Part shown: positions 35,437 to 48,905 of the stretch, piece after piece | Numbering within the stretch: position 1 is the first letter of the stretch | Layout: every line of letters begins with the position of its first letter | Source of the DNA: Ophthalmolycus amberensis | Taxonomy: Eukaryota; Chordata; Actinopteri; Perciformes; Zoarcidae | Assembly (NCBI GenBank): GCA_024529925.1 | Contig: JAFEUB010001199.1 | Location: 234,001 to 298,000, forward strand | Length of the DNA: 64,000 nucleotides | Reading direction: 5' to 3' | Translations under genes and position numbers: made by a program | The notes under the pieces: model-generated | What the model saw: the letters and a program-made list of their open reading frames with translations, nothing else | Database searches by the model: none | What the model was told of the DNA's origin: nothing

Positions 35437-38400
35437 AGGTTCCCGTCTCCACTTCATTTTGGAATATCTTAACAACTACAATGATTATCTTTGCTCAACA
35501 CAAAAATGTCAGCAGTTCCATAATTCAAGAAAGGATTATCCATAATTTAGAGCGTTCTGCACTTGTCTGCCTGAGACAGCGGCAACACAACAATCATATA
35601 TGTACTAACACATAATTCAGCAGTTCATGATTCATCTGTTAAACAGAGTTATACCAAGTTGTATCCGACCTTTTGAAAGAGAGAGTGAGAGACATACATT
35701 TGAGAGAGAGAAGGGAAAGAGAAACCAGATTACAGCGTTAGGGATCATTACAGATTGGATGGATCAATGCAAGTGGAAACTGGGATTAGGCCTTTCGACA
35801 TTGGTCTGTCATGTTGGAGTCTTCAGCTTCTGTGACTGTGGGACTATCTGACTGTTCCTAATATTTCAAAGCCTCTTACTCAGTGAGCATGACGTCCAGG
35901 GACGGGCACAGGGCATCGTGACAGCTTCAGACGAGCTTACCGCATTAAACATCCAGTATTGGGGATTTGGCTTGATCTGCGGTGGGACTCGAACCAAAAG
36001 TAAGATTGCTGCTCCAGCGCATGACTTTAGTTTGATTATCGTAGCTCAAAATTAGCCGGCCCTTTTAATCATTCAGAGCAAAAGTTGAGGTCTGGAAAAG
36101 CAACGGGATTCGCTCTGAATATCGTCACTGTCCTTCGGTTTTACTGCCAAACAGATGGTTTGTTTTGCTCTCTCCGCGCTCTATGGTCATGTAACCTCCA
36201 CGTGTATGCATATATGATGACAGTGCTCCACGGACTCACAGCAGTGTTTGAGTAAGAAGCGATAACGTTTTGTTAGAGGGCTGCTGTTATCACAGAGGGA
36301 GGCCTCAGCTATAATAGGGTGCTTTTTTACATTTATTTGACTTTTACACGTTCATGAAAGTGGGGCAAAATGTATAATTATGTTATGTGGGACAAGAAAA
36401 GTAATTTAGAAGAGACTATCTTGAATTTTATTGTATTATTATTAATCCAGGGGAATTCTCTGAGTGTATTTACTCACTAGTTTTCTTTTCTTCATGCATG
36501 CCTGTCTGCTGGTTAGTACGACATTCCCATTGATCCAAATGTGCAAAAATCTGTTTAAATTGTCATTTTATTACATTAAGATGTATTGTTTTGGTTTTAT
36601 TGCATTGTTTCCATTATAACAGTAAAATGTTCTTACGCTATTTCTAGAGATGATACTGATAAATTCTGTCGTTATTATCCTTATATAGCTCCCACGCTGC
36701 AGAAAAGCGTAACACCAGGCACATCATGGTAAACCACTTGACCTTTGTTGGATGTAACTTCAATATATGAGGCACCCTACTTCACCACCACAAATACTGA
36801 GCAGCGTGAATGAAGGCAGAGCCAAAAAGTGCAGTTTTCTGTAAGGACTGCAGTTTGGCTCGTTTACCAAAACTGGAGAAAATGAGCTGACCAAAAGACA
36901 ACTGGTACAGACTGGTATTTAACAACAATGATGCATTTCTTCTTCATGCCAGTAGAGGGCTACGTATTGCTTGATAACGGTTTTAATATGATAAAACCTC
37001 CGACAAAAAAGGCTTTTCTGTCTCAAAAAATTGTCACTATGGGAGTTTGGTTCTGCTTAAGATGTACAACATCAGAGGTGGATGTGGGTTGCTTAGTAGA
37101 GTCTGGACTGTTCAACTTAGAGCATTTTGTGATCAGTACAACCAGATGAGATTAAAGTTGTTTGTTGTGTTTTTTAGGGGAAATAACGGCAACAAAGTTA
37201 CACAGAAATGGTCACAAGTCATTTTTTTGCAAGTCCAAGTCAAGTCTCAAGTCTCTTATGGTTGTAATGACGGTTCTGTCATCTGCTGCACGCCATCCAC
37301 TGAATACTGCATCGCTAGGAATTCAAAGCATACTTTATCATTACTCCTTTATCTATGAGCACATACAGTATCAGAATTGATTTTATCTTTGCTGTATGCT
37401 CACATGTTATTGCAATGCTATATGGAAAGAAAACTTTCCTCCACACATTATATCTGTATCTGCCCCCTAAAAATGGATAAAGAATAACGATGATACTCAG
37501 GGTAACAGGAAAGTATTGCTTAGGCATGCAATTACGACAGTAACCCATTATAACAGTTTGAGTAAAACTTTATCGTATAATGACACCGGGTCTCCAACTA
37601 ATGACAGCTCATAATCTGCTGTAGTTTAACACATCCCTCTAGCCTCTTACACCCAGAGATGCTCACAATTTACGTTTGTTTGAATGATTTAGTAAAAAGG
37701 CGACTGCATGGTCACGTAACAAAAACAAACAGTTATTCTCGGTTATATTTTCTTCCAAATCCCAATTTTTTCTTTTTTTAAATTGCAATTACATGTATTG
37801 ATCATGATAGTCATATATTTGTATACGGAGGAAGAAGTTGAGGAAGGTAAATAATATTCTTTAGTTCATCTTTACTTTTAGATTCATGGTGCATAGCTAA
37901 AGAATGTTCCACATCAATTGATATCACACACCTGCCCTAAATTAACATTATTTTAAATTCTAAGCTCAGATACGAGAATAAGCTCTGCTATAAATCTTTG
38001 GCTCAACTGCTCCTATTCCAGTATTTCACAGACTTACTTAGTAATTGACTTGGAGCAGCATGCAGCCTTGTCCTGTCGCTAGCATGCATATGCATCTCAA
38101 TTATGCTGAGAGACTATGTGAATACAGTGAATCACCCTTTAACACATTATGTAAACATAATGCGCGATGTGCTTTCTGCATTGACTTCAGAGAATGCATT
38201 AAATCCTTCTGGTGTGCCCTCGTCTTTCTGTCACTGTCTCCTCAACCACATGTCTGGCCTTCTTCTGTTCCTTTTTCTGTAAATGTGGCAATGAGGGGAC
38301 CAAATACATGTGAAGTTGCAGAGTTTGCAGCTGCAGGCAAGAGCTGCCACTGAGGTGCAATTACTCTGCTGGAGAGCTTCAGAGCTTTGACTTCAGTCAG

Positions 38401-38682
38401 GCCTCGAGATGTTTGATTAGACATCAAAGAAGTTCCAGTAACAACTTGTGAATGTGACGAACTCTCCTGACTTCTGGCGTCTCGTTTTTTTGTCGTGAAA
38501 CAGTTGAGGGATATAATGAGGCAGACATAAAGACACAGGTGGTTTGCTTCATTTGTTTCCGTCCAGTCGTCTTGTTCTGTATTCATTACATCAACCTTGA
38601 AATCCCAGCTCTCCTCCCTTCTTTCCAACTTTCAACATAAGCTGACTTTGCTTTTAGTGCCAGTCTTCCAGGAGTAGTAAGA
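35437..38682. other. Intergenic, nothing recognised
   Basis: Short chance frames only. A tRNA B-box-like string occurs on the minus strand at 35981-35995 (see findings). No other RNA gene, repeat family or exon chain was seen. Confidence 0.5.
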
Positions 38683-38940
38683 CAGTAAAGCTTATTTAGC
38701 ACATTTCACAGAGCAAGGTCAGAAAGTGCTTCACAAGAGTAACATTGTTATAATCAAAAAATCAATACAAACAGTAAAAAGAAACCAACAATAAAACAAC
38801 GGACCTTAAAAACACTCCAAATTACAAACACTTGACAGCACGAGGCGACACAAAGGCCAGCTGATTTTTAAAGGCATCTGAGGCGAATATCTGAAGGAAG
38901 AGTGTTCCTAAGTGTCACAACTTCAAAGGCCTGATTACCT
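38683..38940 (-). repeat. LINE-type 3' tail fragment (minus strand)
   Basis: TAAAGCTTATTTAGCACATT followed by AAAGTGCTTCACAAGAG is the reverse complement of the GCACTTT...AATGTGCTATA...AATAAA tail found on L2-type fish LINEs, and it is followed by A-rich sequence. The coding part is not recognisable. Confidence 0.45.
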
Positions 38941-41900
38941 GTTTTATTAAGTCGAGCTAGTGCTGTGTCCCGTTTCACCTGGTCAGAATTTCCGAGTTCC
39001 CAGTACGAAATGTTAACTGGAACATTGCCTAAAGTGAGGTTTCCGATCCTGGGAAGTCAAGCGAACCCCACCAAACTCAAAATCCAAAATGGCTGCTTTG
39101 CGCATCAACAGTAAAAAATCTGGAGCAATAAGCAGGTTAATTAGCACTTCTGTCTTATTTTTGTCTTGTTGAATCAGACATGCAGTACTGTCCAACTTCT
39201 ATTTATGGACTGTTGCTACAAAGATTGTTAGCATAAAATACTGGCATATTCCATTGTTATCAGCTGGTATTGCTCGTGCTGTAATAATGACTAACAATGG
39301 TTAACCTGACTGCAGCAAACCCCATTAAGTTGTCTCACTTACTGGAATGCAGTCAACTCGTGTGTTACTCCCAGCTCCGACTTCCGTCCTCATGACTTTA
39401 TATCGTTGTCTTCTGTTTCAATTATTGCTTTCGAAATAATAATTGTAAACACCAGTGTGTTGCAGTCCAGCCTATGCATTTTAAATAGATACAATAGAAT
39501 AGATACAATATACAATCTTTGCCATGGGTCCTGATTATGAAACACTATCAGGGGGAAGGAGCACTCTGTCATCATCTTGAAGGAGAAAGACACAGATTTC
39601 CTCCTGTCGATTTTTATTTTTTACAATATGCTAATTAACTGTTAATTCCGCAAATAGTACTAATACTTTTTTTCTTCTTCAGATAATGTGAATTACTAAT
39701 AATGTTTTGAGAAGGAATAAGTCAACATTTTGCTATGATGGTGGTATCTTACAGTAGTTTATTCTTGGGCTCCCCAGGGACCCCAGTAGGATAAGGGGTT
39801 CAAATGGAACCTGAACTTAATGGAAAGTCAATGTGAAGAAGATAAGATGGGTGTGAGATGTGTCCTGGTCAACTATTTGACGGTGCAGGGACGACTTGCT
39901 GAGGCAGGTGAAAAGGGAATTGCATAGAGTGCCTTGTGCTTTGCTATAATGTCACAGCTGTTGCAGATTCCCTCTTTTTTTTGCCAGCTTCGCTACCTCA
40001 ACAAACCCCTGCTGCATCCTCCGTCCTTCATCCTTTGTTGGCATAGAGTCACTATGGGGAGGCTGGCCACATTTACTCAAAAAATATTTTTTTGTGCGCA
40101 TTTGGGAACTTGAAGGATGAAAGATATGCATCTATTTCAACATATTATTGTATATTCAGCTTCCCCGGCTGAGCCCAGATGTCTTGAGGTTGGAATAGTG
40201 GGAACAATAAATGAATTAAAAGCAAATTCACAGATATTGAAACAAGCCCACACAGTCAGCCACGGGGCTTGTATAAAAACACTCCAGCAAGACACCCATG
40301 GCAGCAGTTTCTGCTCTATTTGAGTATCTAACATTTCACATTTTAACCCTTTGCTTCATTGTGAATGACTTGACAGCTGATGGCGCAGTGTGACTTTGCA
40401 CAAACATGGCATGGCTTACCAGCAGGGCCGTGCAGAGTGGCCACCTCGAGGCAGATGGCAGTGATTCTGGTAACATCTGCAGGCTGCCCCTGCTGTAAAA
40501 TAAATTTCCCCTCTCGGCCTGAGACACGACTTTGTCTTCAGGAGCGTTAACATGCCATGTAATCACGCTGCGTCTGTGAATGCCATTAACCTCCTTTGAA
40601 ACATGTCAGGGAATAAGAAGAAGGAAGGAGGCTTCTCTTTTCAAAAACAGGTGTGTGCACGTTTGCTTCCTTCAACTCCTGTATGGTTTTTAAACTAGAG
40701 ACTTCAGTGTGCCGGTCATTTTCCTAATTCACATGAAATCAATCAAAAGACCGAGCCAGATCCAGGGATGGTGCACTGTTTCTCAAGGACGCTGTGCTGA
40801 AGTCTAAATCAGAGTATATTTACAGTAGCCACTTCAGCAGCCGTATAACTTACAATATATGAAACACATTGTGATTGTACACTAATGAGCCTTGAAAGAG
40901 ACCATATTCCACATGGGTTTGCCTTTAATTTATCAAGTTGATGCTGCATTTAGCAGAACAGGCCCCGTAACGACTGGCCTGGCAACCTCCAGCCCTTTCC
41001 TTTCATTTCTCTGTCTGTATTTTATTTTCCTTTGCATTCTTTTCCTGTGCCTTTTACCTTATTTTCATGTGAAGTTCCTGTCCTTTTCCATCATCTTTCG
41101 TGTTATTTCCTTTCCTTTGCCTCCAGGTTCAACTACTTATGTATTCCTCAAACGAAATAAACTTTCCTTCTTTCACTGGCTTCTCCTTTGGCTCGAAATT
41201 TACGATGCTGAGGTGCAGCAGGGGTGTTTGCCCTGAGTACTAAAGGGAGAACCACGGAAAGGGCATTTTTTGCGAGCTGTCCTCTGACACACCACCCACA
41301 CAGTCCTAAGCAGGGCGTTATCCTCTGCCATAAATCACTCGGGTCATTAAATCACACGCCAGACACTCTTCTGCCCTTTCTCATCACAGTGGTTTCTCTT
41401 CATCTTTATTCAATTAGGGGAGATTAATGGCCCAGGATACAGCATCCAGGTTGGCATTCTGTTATGGGGGACATGACTGAAACGTCACAGTCTGAGGAGG
41501 ACACGGAAGGATGTGACAGGATGGGCAGGGGACGCTCATTTACTTTGGACACATGGTGATAAGCCGCACTGAGGAAGCTCTTTAACCCTTATGGATACAC
41601 CTGTTGCTACTGGCTTGATTTGGCTTCGAGATAAACATTTCCAGAGGTAATCACAGAATTTTGTTTTACATTTCTGTGCATTGGAATGTAATATGCAATA
41701 TCAGATTTTTAAAAATACTTTTTTGCACCTTTAAACACTGGTTTACAGTAAGGATTTCTAGTTTTTTTTCATCTGATTACAAGAAAAGTTCTTTCCTCAT
41801 GAATGAAACTGTCCTGTCGATGGTTTGTGCCCTGTGAAGCTCGATCATCAACTCAGCAGCTGTCAGAACCCGCATACTTCACTACAATAGAAAAGGGAAA

Positions 41901-42489
41901 TGAACTAGGGATTGACCAGTGTTTGATCTTTCAAACAGTGGACAACATGTGAAGAGAAGCCCTGGGCAAAGGCTTTGAAGGCTTCTTGTTGGTCTTGCCA
42001 CCAGAACTGCCACTATAATGTCAATTTGGCGGTCAAAAAAACCACCCTGTTATGGTAGAAATATGAAAAGGAGAGACACTAAGTGAAAAAAAGAACTTGT
42101 TTCCAAATGTATTGTTCTGTTGCTATGGAGAGCAGAGCTCCTGGGGGATACTTCATCACAAAATGATCTAAATATAGATTTAAAATGCATATTTTATACA
42201 TAGGCCTTGTATAAAGCTGGTGGGATTTAGATGATAAGCTACTGAGTTGACGGGCTGTAATGAATAAAGCCTTTCATCAACTGCATTTTTGAACCAGCCA
42301 TGTCAGTGGTAGAGTGTCTGGCATGGTGCCAACATGAGAGAGCGATGGGCACATTAAAGTGAAGAAAATTGGGATTTTTGTGGACGAGTGAACGAGTTCT
42401 CTGTTCTCTGTTGCATAAGAGCGGCTACATGTCAATGGCATGGCTCCAGAGATGGTGATGTTGGTCTGTAGTTGATCGGTCCACCACTT
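38941..42489. other. Intergenic, nothing recognised
   Basis: No coding frame, RNA gene or nameable repeat was seen in this stretch. Confidence 0.45.
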
Positions 42490-42930
42490 TAGTCCAAATA
42501 TCTCGAGAACTATTTGATGTCTTTCCATGTGCTTTTGTACAGACATTCATGGTCCCCAGAGGATGCATCCTAATGACTTTGGAGATCCCCCAACTTTGCC
42601 TCTACCATCATGAGTTTGACATTAGTGGCTTCAAGTGAAATGTCTCAACAACTATTGTACGCATTGTATTCACTTTTTATGTAACGCCATCATCGGGTAG
42701 AACTTTTAAAATTGCCTTTGTATATAAAACTAACAACATTCCCACCAACTTTATGCTGTAATTTCTGGTTAGTGCTCATTAGCAAATGCTAGCATGCCAA
42801 GGCTTACTGACCACAGGCGACCACATGGTAAACATCCTGAACATCAGCATGTTATCATGCCGACATTAGCATTTAGCTTAAAGAACCGCTGTTCCTATAA
42901 GTACAGCCTCACAGTCTTGTTGTTGGAATT
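42490..42930 (+). repeat. TTAGCATGC-rich dispersed repeat, long copy
   Basis: Landmarks are GTACAGACATTCATGGTCC, CCAGAGGATGCATCCTAATG, ACTTTGGAGATCCCC, TGTCTCAACAACTATTG, TTAGCAAATGCTAGCATGCC, CATCAGCATGTTATCATG and TACAGCCTCACAGTCTTG. It is collinear with the copy at 18060-18700 and in the same orientation. Confidence 0.7.
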
Positions 42931-45214
42931 AAACATGTTTGACTGATTTATTTGATGTATATTTATTGATTTATTTGATATATTGTATATAAAATAGCTA
43001 AACAAAATGCATCTGCATTGTGTGGAAATGACATTTGTGTCGTATATTTATTTTCTCATTGAAATTTGTTGCAGCAAATTAAATGTATAAATATTACATC
43101 AATGGTTTAACAGCCCGTAGCTGTCTATAGTAAAATCTATGATTAGATTTAACCTCGGTCATTTTCACCATCTTCACTTGTGAAAAAAAGGTGATGTTGT
43201 TGAATGTGTTTTCTGCTTGTGAAATGAGTTTAAAAACTTCTTAATGGAAGAATAATGATCCAGTCTAACATGAATTGCAGCAACTTGTTTCCCTGTAGAC
43301 TCTTTCCATCTGTGGAGGCTCACCCACATGTTGTACATTTCCCATACAACATTAATTGTCTGTGCAAGTGTTTTGCATTTTTTGCCTTCTACCTCCAATA
43401 TATCACACATATGAAATGTCTCTCTGTCGGGAAACAGGGAGACTCTGTGAGGTCTGAATGTCAAGAACACTTCCTACAATGTGCTCTGTGGTGTTGCAGT
43501 CCTCTTATCTAAATAGTTCGGCTATTATGATTTCAACAAGGTTGTTGTCATTCCATTAATTATGCTTTCAACATGAGAAAAACAAAGGTTCGCATGATTT
43601 ATTATAGAGACTGCAACAAACAAAGACATTTGAAATGTGCATCTAATGATTATCGGTTTTCCTGCATCTGCGTGTTATTGCAAAAGCATCTCAGTCAAGA
43701 AGTTCTGCTTTTGTAAAACGTAACTTACTCTGACTTCACAGAGAGTTGGAAGCAGCTCAGTTCTCTCATCATAGTCTGGAGTTGACTCAAGATGTTGTTG
43801 GCTGCTTCGTCTCTGGCGTCATCTGGCAGGTGAATGACAAGAGCAAACACTCGGGCCGCCGCGGTATTGTTCATGGGAGGGAAATCTCCTGGGAACCCTC
43901 AGCAGACTCCCCCCACACACACACATTTACAAGCCCTTGCAGACACAGGCAGGATTGTCTACCATTAGTTAGTATTCATTTCTTCCACTGACTGATTGTC
44001 AGTCTCCGGGTTGCCATTGTTCAGGTTGTGTTGTGTGGTTTTAGATGTTGTGTAATGTGACAGTTATTGTTAATGAAGCTGACTGCAGTCTGGCAATTTG
44101 CTTGCTAAGGAGGAAATAAAATAAGATTTTGTATCAAACTGTAATAAAATGATGTACTAAATACTAACAAGGAACTCAAATAGCCCTTTAATTCAACACT
44201 TTATCTGCAGCTGACACACAGGACTCCTTTGTGCACTGCTTATATAATTAACCTTTACTCATCCGTGCAAGCCAAAGCACATTGGAGCAAAACAATCACG
44301 CATTTGGCTTCATGCGCACAGATACAGTTTCTCTCTGATGAAATGAGGAGGAATGGAAAGATCCTGATGTGGGAAGTAATGTGATTAAGCAGGGACTCGC
44401 AGGTGCACATTTCCAATTACTGCTGCTCTGAGTTTAATCAAATCACAACCACACCAGAGCATCACCGTCTACATGTTTATGAATTGTAGTTGAGAGAGTT
44501 GGCTGCACTGTGTGGTGTTCTTATTCTGGGTGGTACACAGCCAAAGATGCTTGAATAATCATTGCCTGTCAATGTTTAATTAATATTTAAATCTGTCATT
44601 CTATACCAAATCCAGTCCAGAAAAGTATGTTTTCATAGCAATAACAAAACAAGCATTTTAGTTTGGGTGTTTTTATGAATTTGTTGATTTGATTTGCCTG
44701 CTGATGAAGTGGGATTTCCAGCTTGGCATTAGTAGCATAATCCAAGCTGTGAGCATTTTGGCAATCAAAGATTTGAAATGATTCCAAAGCCAAGACAAAC
44801 AATAGCAACTGACTGCAGCTTATGCTAATGACGCTGAGCACCTGCAAACAAAAGCAGACGAAACAATTGCTACCACATTCTCTCTTTCTGAACACGGTGT
44901 TATATTGTGATATTTTCAATAAATACCAGTGAAAAACTATTGTAATAGTTACACACTTAGCGCAAAACATTGTAAAAGTAGGTACTAAGATGTTGAATAT
45001 TGTATTGCTTTTTATTTTTCTTGCAAAATGTTTGCAATATGATGATGACTGCACAGTTACTCTTCATCTGGTTTAATAATATCGTGTTATTACATCCAAA
45101 AGGATAAACGAGTATTCCACCGATTTGCCACTGCGCTCCTATAACATTGTCACTTACAATGAACAGTTAAAAGAAAGGTTGATGTAGCACAACCATAGAT
45201 ATTATTTTTATTCC
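42931..45214. other. Intergenic, nothing recognised
   Basis: Only short chance frames. A splice-like pair around 43742-43829 was considered and rejected. Confidence 0.45.
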
Positions 45215-45490
45215 ACACATTCTTCTACCTTGTCAACCCTAGTGCCTACATTACCCATGATGCAACACAGCTGCAGACAGTTCGGTTGAGGATTCAGTGT
45301 GTTATGCTAGTTGTGGCTAATGTTGGTAGATTTTTCTCATTTCAAGTCTTCTGCTCCAACTGGCGCTGCCTCAAGTTATAAGGCTTCACCCTAGAGCCAC
45401 AAAGGGCTCAATACAACTATTTCACATCTGCAGCAGTACTCCCAAAGAACTGAAAACAGACTTTAATATGTCGGTGGAGTTCCCCTTTAA
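45215..45490 (+). repeat. Unnamed dispersed repeat, copy 1
   Basis: It shares the strings CCTACATTACCCATGATGCA, then TCAAGTCTTCTGCTCCAACT and CTGCCTCAAGT with 52640-52860, in the same order, spacing and orientation. It ends near GTCGGTGGAGTTCCCCTTTA. There is no coding capacity. Confidence 0.55.
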
Positions 45491-47384
45491 GACCAGGAAA
45501 AGGACAGTAAGAACTTGCATTCCCCAACAAACAGCTGGTGCACTGAGGAAAGGTGCACAGAATAGAAGAAGAAACAATACGGCAACAAAAGGGATAGGAA
45601 AGTCGTTTTGCTGAATGCATGAACCGTAAAGATGTTATGTACAGATGTTTTAACAAAATGTTCAAAAGTGTAAAAGCATTAACAGCTTACCGTAACAGTG
45701 GCGGTTGGACTCACCTGAGACACTGGCAGTGTCTACAGCTCACGTAGTCAGTGGACAATGATAGGTTCAATTTGATGAATATTTCAAAACAGGAGTGCAA
45801 GCTGATATGTTAAGTTAGTATAGTCTGCTGTTACTCCTTCTGGTGCTATTTGGAAGGTTAACTAAACACAGAATGAAATTAAGAATTGGTTTCGGATGGA
45901 AACATAAGAAATACACCAAACTGCATTACATGATAGTAGAAGTGCCAGTGAAAATATGGGTTCCACCTTTGGTTTTCCAATGTGGCCACTGTTTTGGCAT
46001 TTTCAAGAACAGTTACATCACTCTTTTCATTAAATTGCCATGTTTCACTATGGATAAAAATTCCGGTTTTCGTGCTGGCAAATGTCTTTACGGGAACTTT
46101 TTCAACTGTCTGTGGCCAAGCAAATGACAAGGTGCGATCATATTGCCTGCTAAGAATTACACAGGCCTACAGTATGAGTGTTTCAATACAGTAATGACAG
46201 GAACATGGACTCAATCAGACCATCGGATTTGGCAAATACAACTTAAAGGTGGATGGAAAATGTTGGACCTCGTTTGACAGAAGGAAAATACACCTACATG
46301 CCAGAATAGCTCATACCAGAATAGCTCTGTGGCTGCAGCAACATACGTGATGTCATACTGTCAATATTAAATGAATCACTATGTCGCCAACAACTTGATT
46401 GGATCTCCAGAAGATACTCTATGCTTGCCTGCCAATCCTCCTCTCCACATAAGCAAGAAAAGTTCAGTGACGATAAACAAGAGTTCGGTTATTTCTAAGC
46501 CAAATGTTGTCATCAACTTTGCACTGCCTGCCATTTCTCAGGAAACCTCAGATTCATGGGCAAATGTACGCTCTGAATCTGCGCAGTGATGCTTTCACTG
46601 TCGCATTCTTCAACAGGATTGATACTTAGTAGGAGGGGAGGCAAACGAGCAGCTTGGCAACTCCATTAGCATAATTGCATCATTAATTGTGAATCCCTTT
46701 CACTCTGAGAAATAGTTGCTGGTACTGGGTGCAGCTTCTGGTCAAGAGAAAGGCTCCACACACAGCGGGTAGTTACGAGCCAGAGAAATGCCTGCTGCCT
46801 CATTAGTGCGAGATCCCTACAGGCCCCCTTCTCTATATACAGGGGGGTCTGACGCCTGTGAATGACAAACCCATGGTGTTGGGTAGAGTGGAGGCATTCA
46901 GGTGAAAGTTATTACACTTTTCTTCCCACACTCAGCCGCATAACTCAGCTTTACTGTTTCCCCCCACAGGGACACTCCAAGGTTGATTGTATCTCTCCCA
47001 AGTGAAGCCGCTACCAAACTTGTGTTTGAAGAACTATTCCAAACTGGTGTCTCGCCACCATAATGAGGACGCTCTCCCAGCATTCCTGCCTGCTGGTGCT
47101 GTGAAGCAGAATGGAAGAAAGACTGTGTGAAGAGGATGAATGAGTGAGTAATTAGGAGTGTAAGGCCGATCTTGAATTAGCAAAGGAATGACAAGTGTGA
47201 AAGCCGACTCTTTATTTTAGCACAGAGAGAAACCTAGTGAGTGGGCAGAACATGATTCACAACAGGCAGCGTCAAACGCATTCAAGACACAAAGTAGAAT
47301 GTGTGGAATACACGCTATTAAAGCTTTTCCACTTTACTACAGTATGACGCTTGTGAGATTGTTCTGATTGACACTAAGTGCAAT
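45491..47384. other. Intergenic; overlapping frames at 45843-46194 unexplained
   Basis: The segment 45843-46194 is open in two plus-strand frames and one minus-strand frame over about 250-280 bp, which suggests an old transposon or pseudogene piece, but I recognise no family. The rest holds nothing I can name. Confidence 0.4.
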
Positions 47385-48905
47385 TAAAGGAATAGTTTGG
47401 AATCCAGCCAAAAATGCATAATCGCTTTGTTGCCAAGAGTTAGATGAGAGGCTCAATGCCACTCTTACATCTCCACGAAGCTAAAGCCAGCAGCTGGTTT
47501 GCTTCATATAAAGACTGGAAATGGGATACAAATTTGTCTGGCACATGACAACCCATACAACGGGGAATTGTTGCTTTTACACTTTATATGGATGAAACAA
47601 AAGAGTGATAACATGTTAATTGTTAAGCTTTAGAGGTGCTAGTAGATGGGTTATGTTGGGGTTGGAGAGAGCCTGGCTATCTGTCCCCCCATTTTAAGTC
47701 TCAGTTTTGCTGAAAGTTGAGACATAAGAAGACTGACACCACGCTCATGTTTGTACGGTAAATACACAGCTAAAGCCAGCAGGTGGGTAGTTTAGACCAA
47801 GGCAGGTTTATTTAAATAGAATTATGTACAATATTTAGTACAATTAAAAACACAAATTAGAGCAAAAGAATAGACAATTTAATATAGTTAAAATGCAAGC
47901 ATAAATAAAGTAACAGTGCAGTGTAAGAAATGAATAATTATTTGAAAAGGAAGTGGCAAACAAAAAAGTCTTGTTTTAAAAGAACTAAGAGTTGCAGCCG
48001 ACCTACAGTTTTCTGGGAGTTTGTTCCAGATTTATAGTGCATGAACACTGAACGCCTGTTTGGGTTTGACTCTGTGGACAGAAAGCAGACACGTCCCAGA
48101 CGACCTGAAAGGTCTGGACGGTTCATAATGTAGCAGGAGATCAGAAATGTATTTTGGCCCTAAACCATTCAGTGGTTGATAAACCATTAACTAGTATTTT
48201 CAATCTTTGACAGGAAGCCAGTGTAAAAACACCAAAACCGGAGTGATATGATCCACTTCCTTGGTCTCGAGCAGCAGCGTTCTAGATCAGCTTCAGCTGT
48301 CCGGTAAAGACACCGTTACAGTAGTCAAGTCTACTGAAGATAGCTAACCCTAACTGCATGGACAAGTCTTTCCAAATCCTGCTGAGACGTAAGTCCTTTA
48401 ATTCATGATATATTCATAAGGTGATATAGGCTGACTTTGTAATTGTCTTGCATGTGGCTGTTGACATTCAGGTCTGACTTCATGATTCCACCATGATTTC
48501 TGGCTTGGTCTGTGGTTGTTAACATTGCAGATTGAAGCTGAGCGCTGACTTTTAATCGTTCCTCATTGGCATCAAAAAACGACCTCAGTTTATTCTTTGT
48601 TTAATTAATGGAAATTCAGTGCTTGTATTGGACCATACCATGAAGGCTAAAAACAGGGGGAAACAGCTCGCCTGACGATGGTACAAAACCTTCAAAGCAC
48701 CGTTACCATGTTATATGTTTTTGATCTTATCCGTACAAAAACAAAGTGTACAACCTAGTTTTACAGGGTTTTACAGGGTTATTGGGGACAATGCTAAACT
48801 AAGCCAACCGGCTGCTGGCTGTAGTTTTAAATTTACCAAACAAACATGACAGTGGTATCAACCTTCTCATCTAATCTCCCTGCAGAAAAGCAAATATAAA
48901 ACTTT
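47385..48905. repeat. Foldback repeat locus, split by a LINE
   Basis: A forward arm at about 47388-47560 (GGAATAGTTTGGAATCC, GAGTTAGATGAGAGGC, CTAAAGCCAGCAGCTGG) and a reverse arm at about 47585-47710 (ACATGTTAATTG, GCTTTAGAGGTGCTAG, AGCCTGGCTATC) make one copy. A second forward arm starts at about 47715 (ACACCACGCTCATGTTTG, TACGGTAAATAC, AGCCAGCAGG) and is interrupted at about 47797. It resumes after the LINE at about 48640 (AAACAGGGGGAAACAGC) and ends in its own reverse arm (CCGGCTGCTGGCTGTAG, then AGTGGTATCAACCTTCTC and ATCTAATC). Confidence 0.65.
47797..48630 (-). mobile_element. 5'-truncated L2-type LINE fragment
   Basis: On the minus strand this is the C-terminal end of a LINE ORF2 and its 3'UTR. 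Recognisable pieces are a LNGLGPKYISD-like stretch at about 48146-48178 and HYEPSRPFRSS followed by WNKLPEN at about 48020-48130. These are the region downstream of the reverse transcriptase in L2-like fish LINEs. The 3' tail at 47797-47830 reads, on this strand, as an AATAAACCTGCC-type end. Frameshifts and stops break the frame, so it is dead on arrival. It is inserted in a foldback repeat. Confidence 0.75.

Noticed and set aside
43742..43829. Exon-like segment with TTCACAG acceptor and CAG|GTGAAT donor
   Set aside because: The polypyrimidine tract is weak, no neighbouring exon fits, and the encoded peptide resembles nothing I know.
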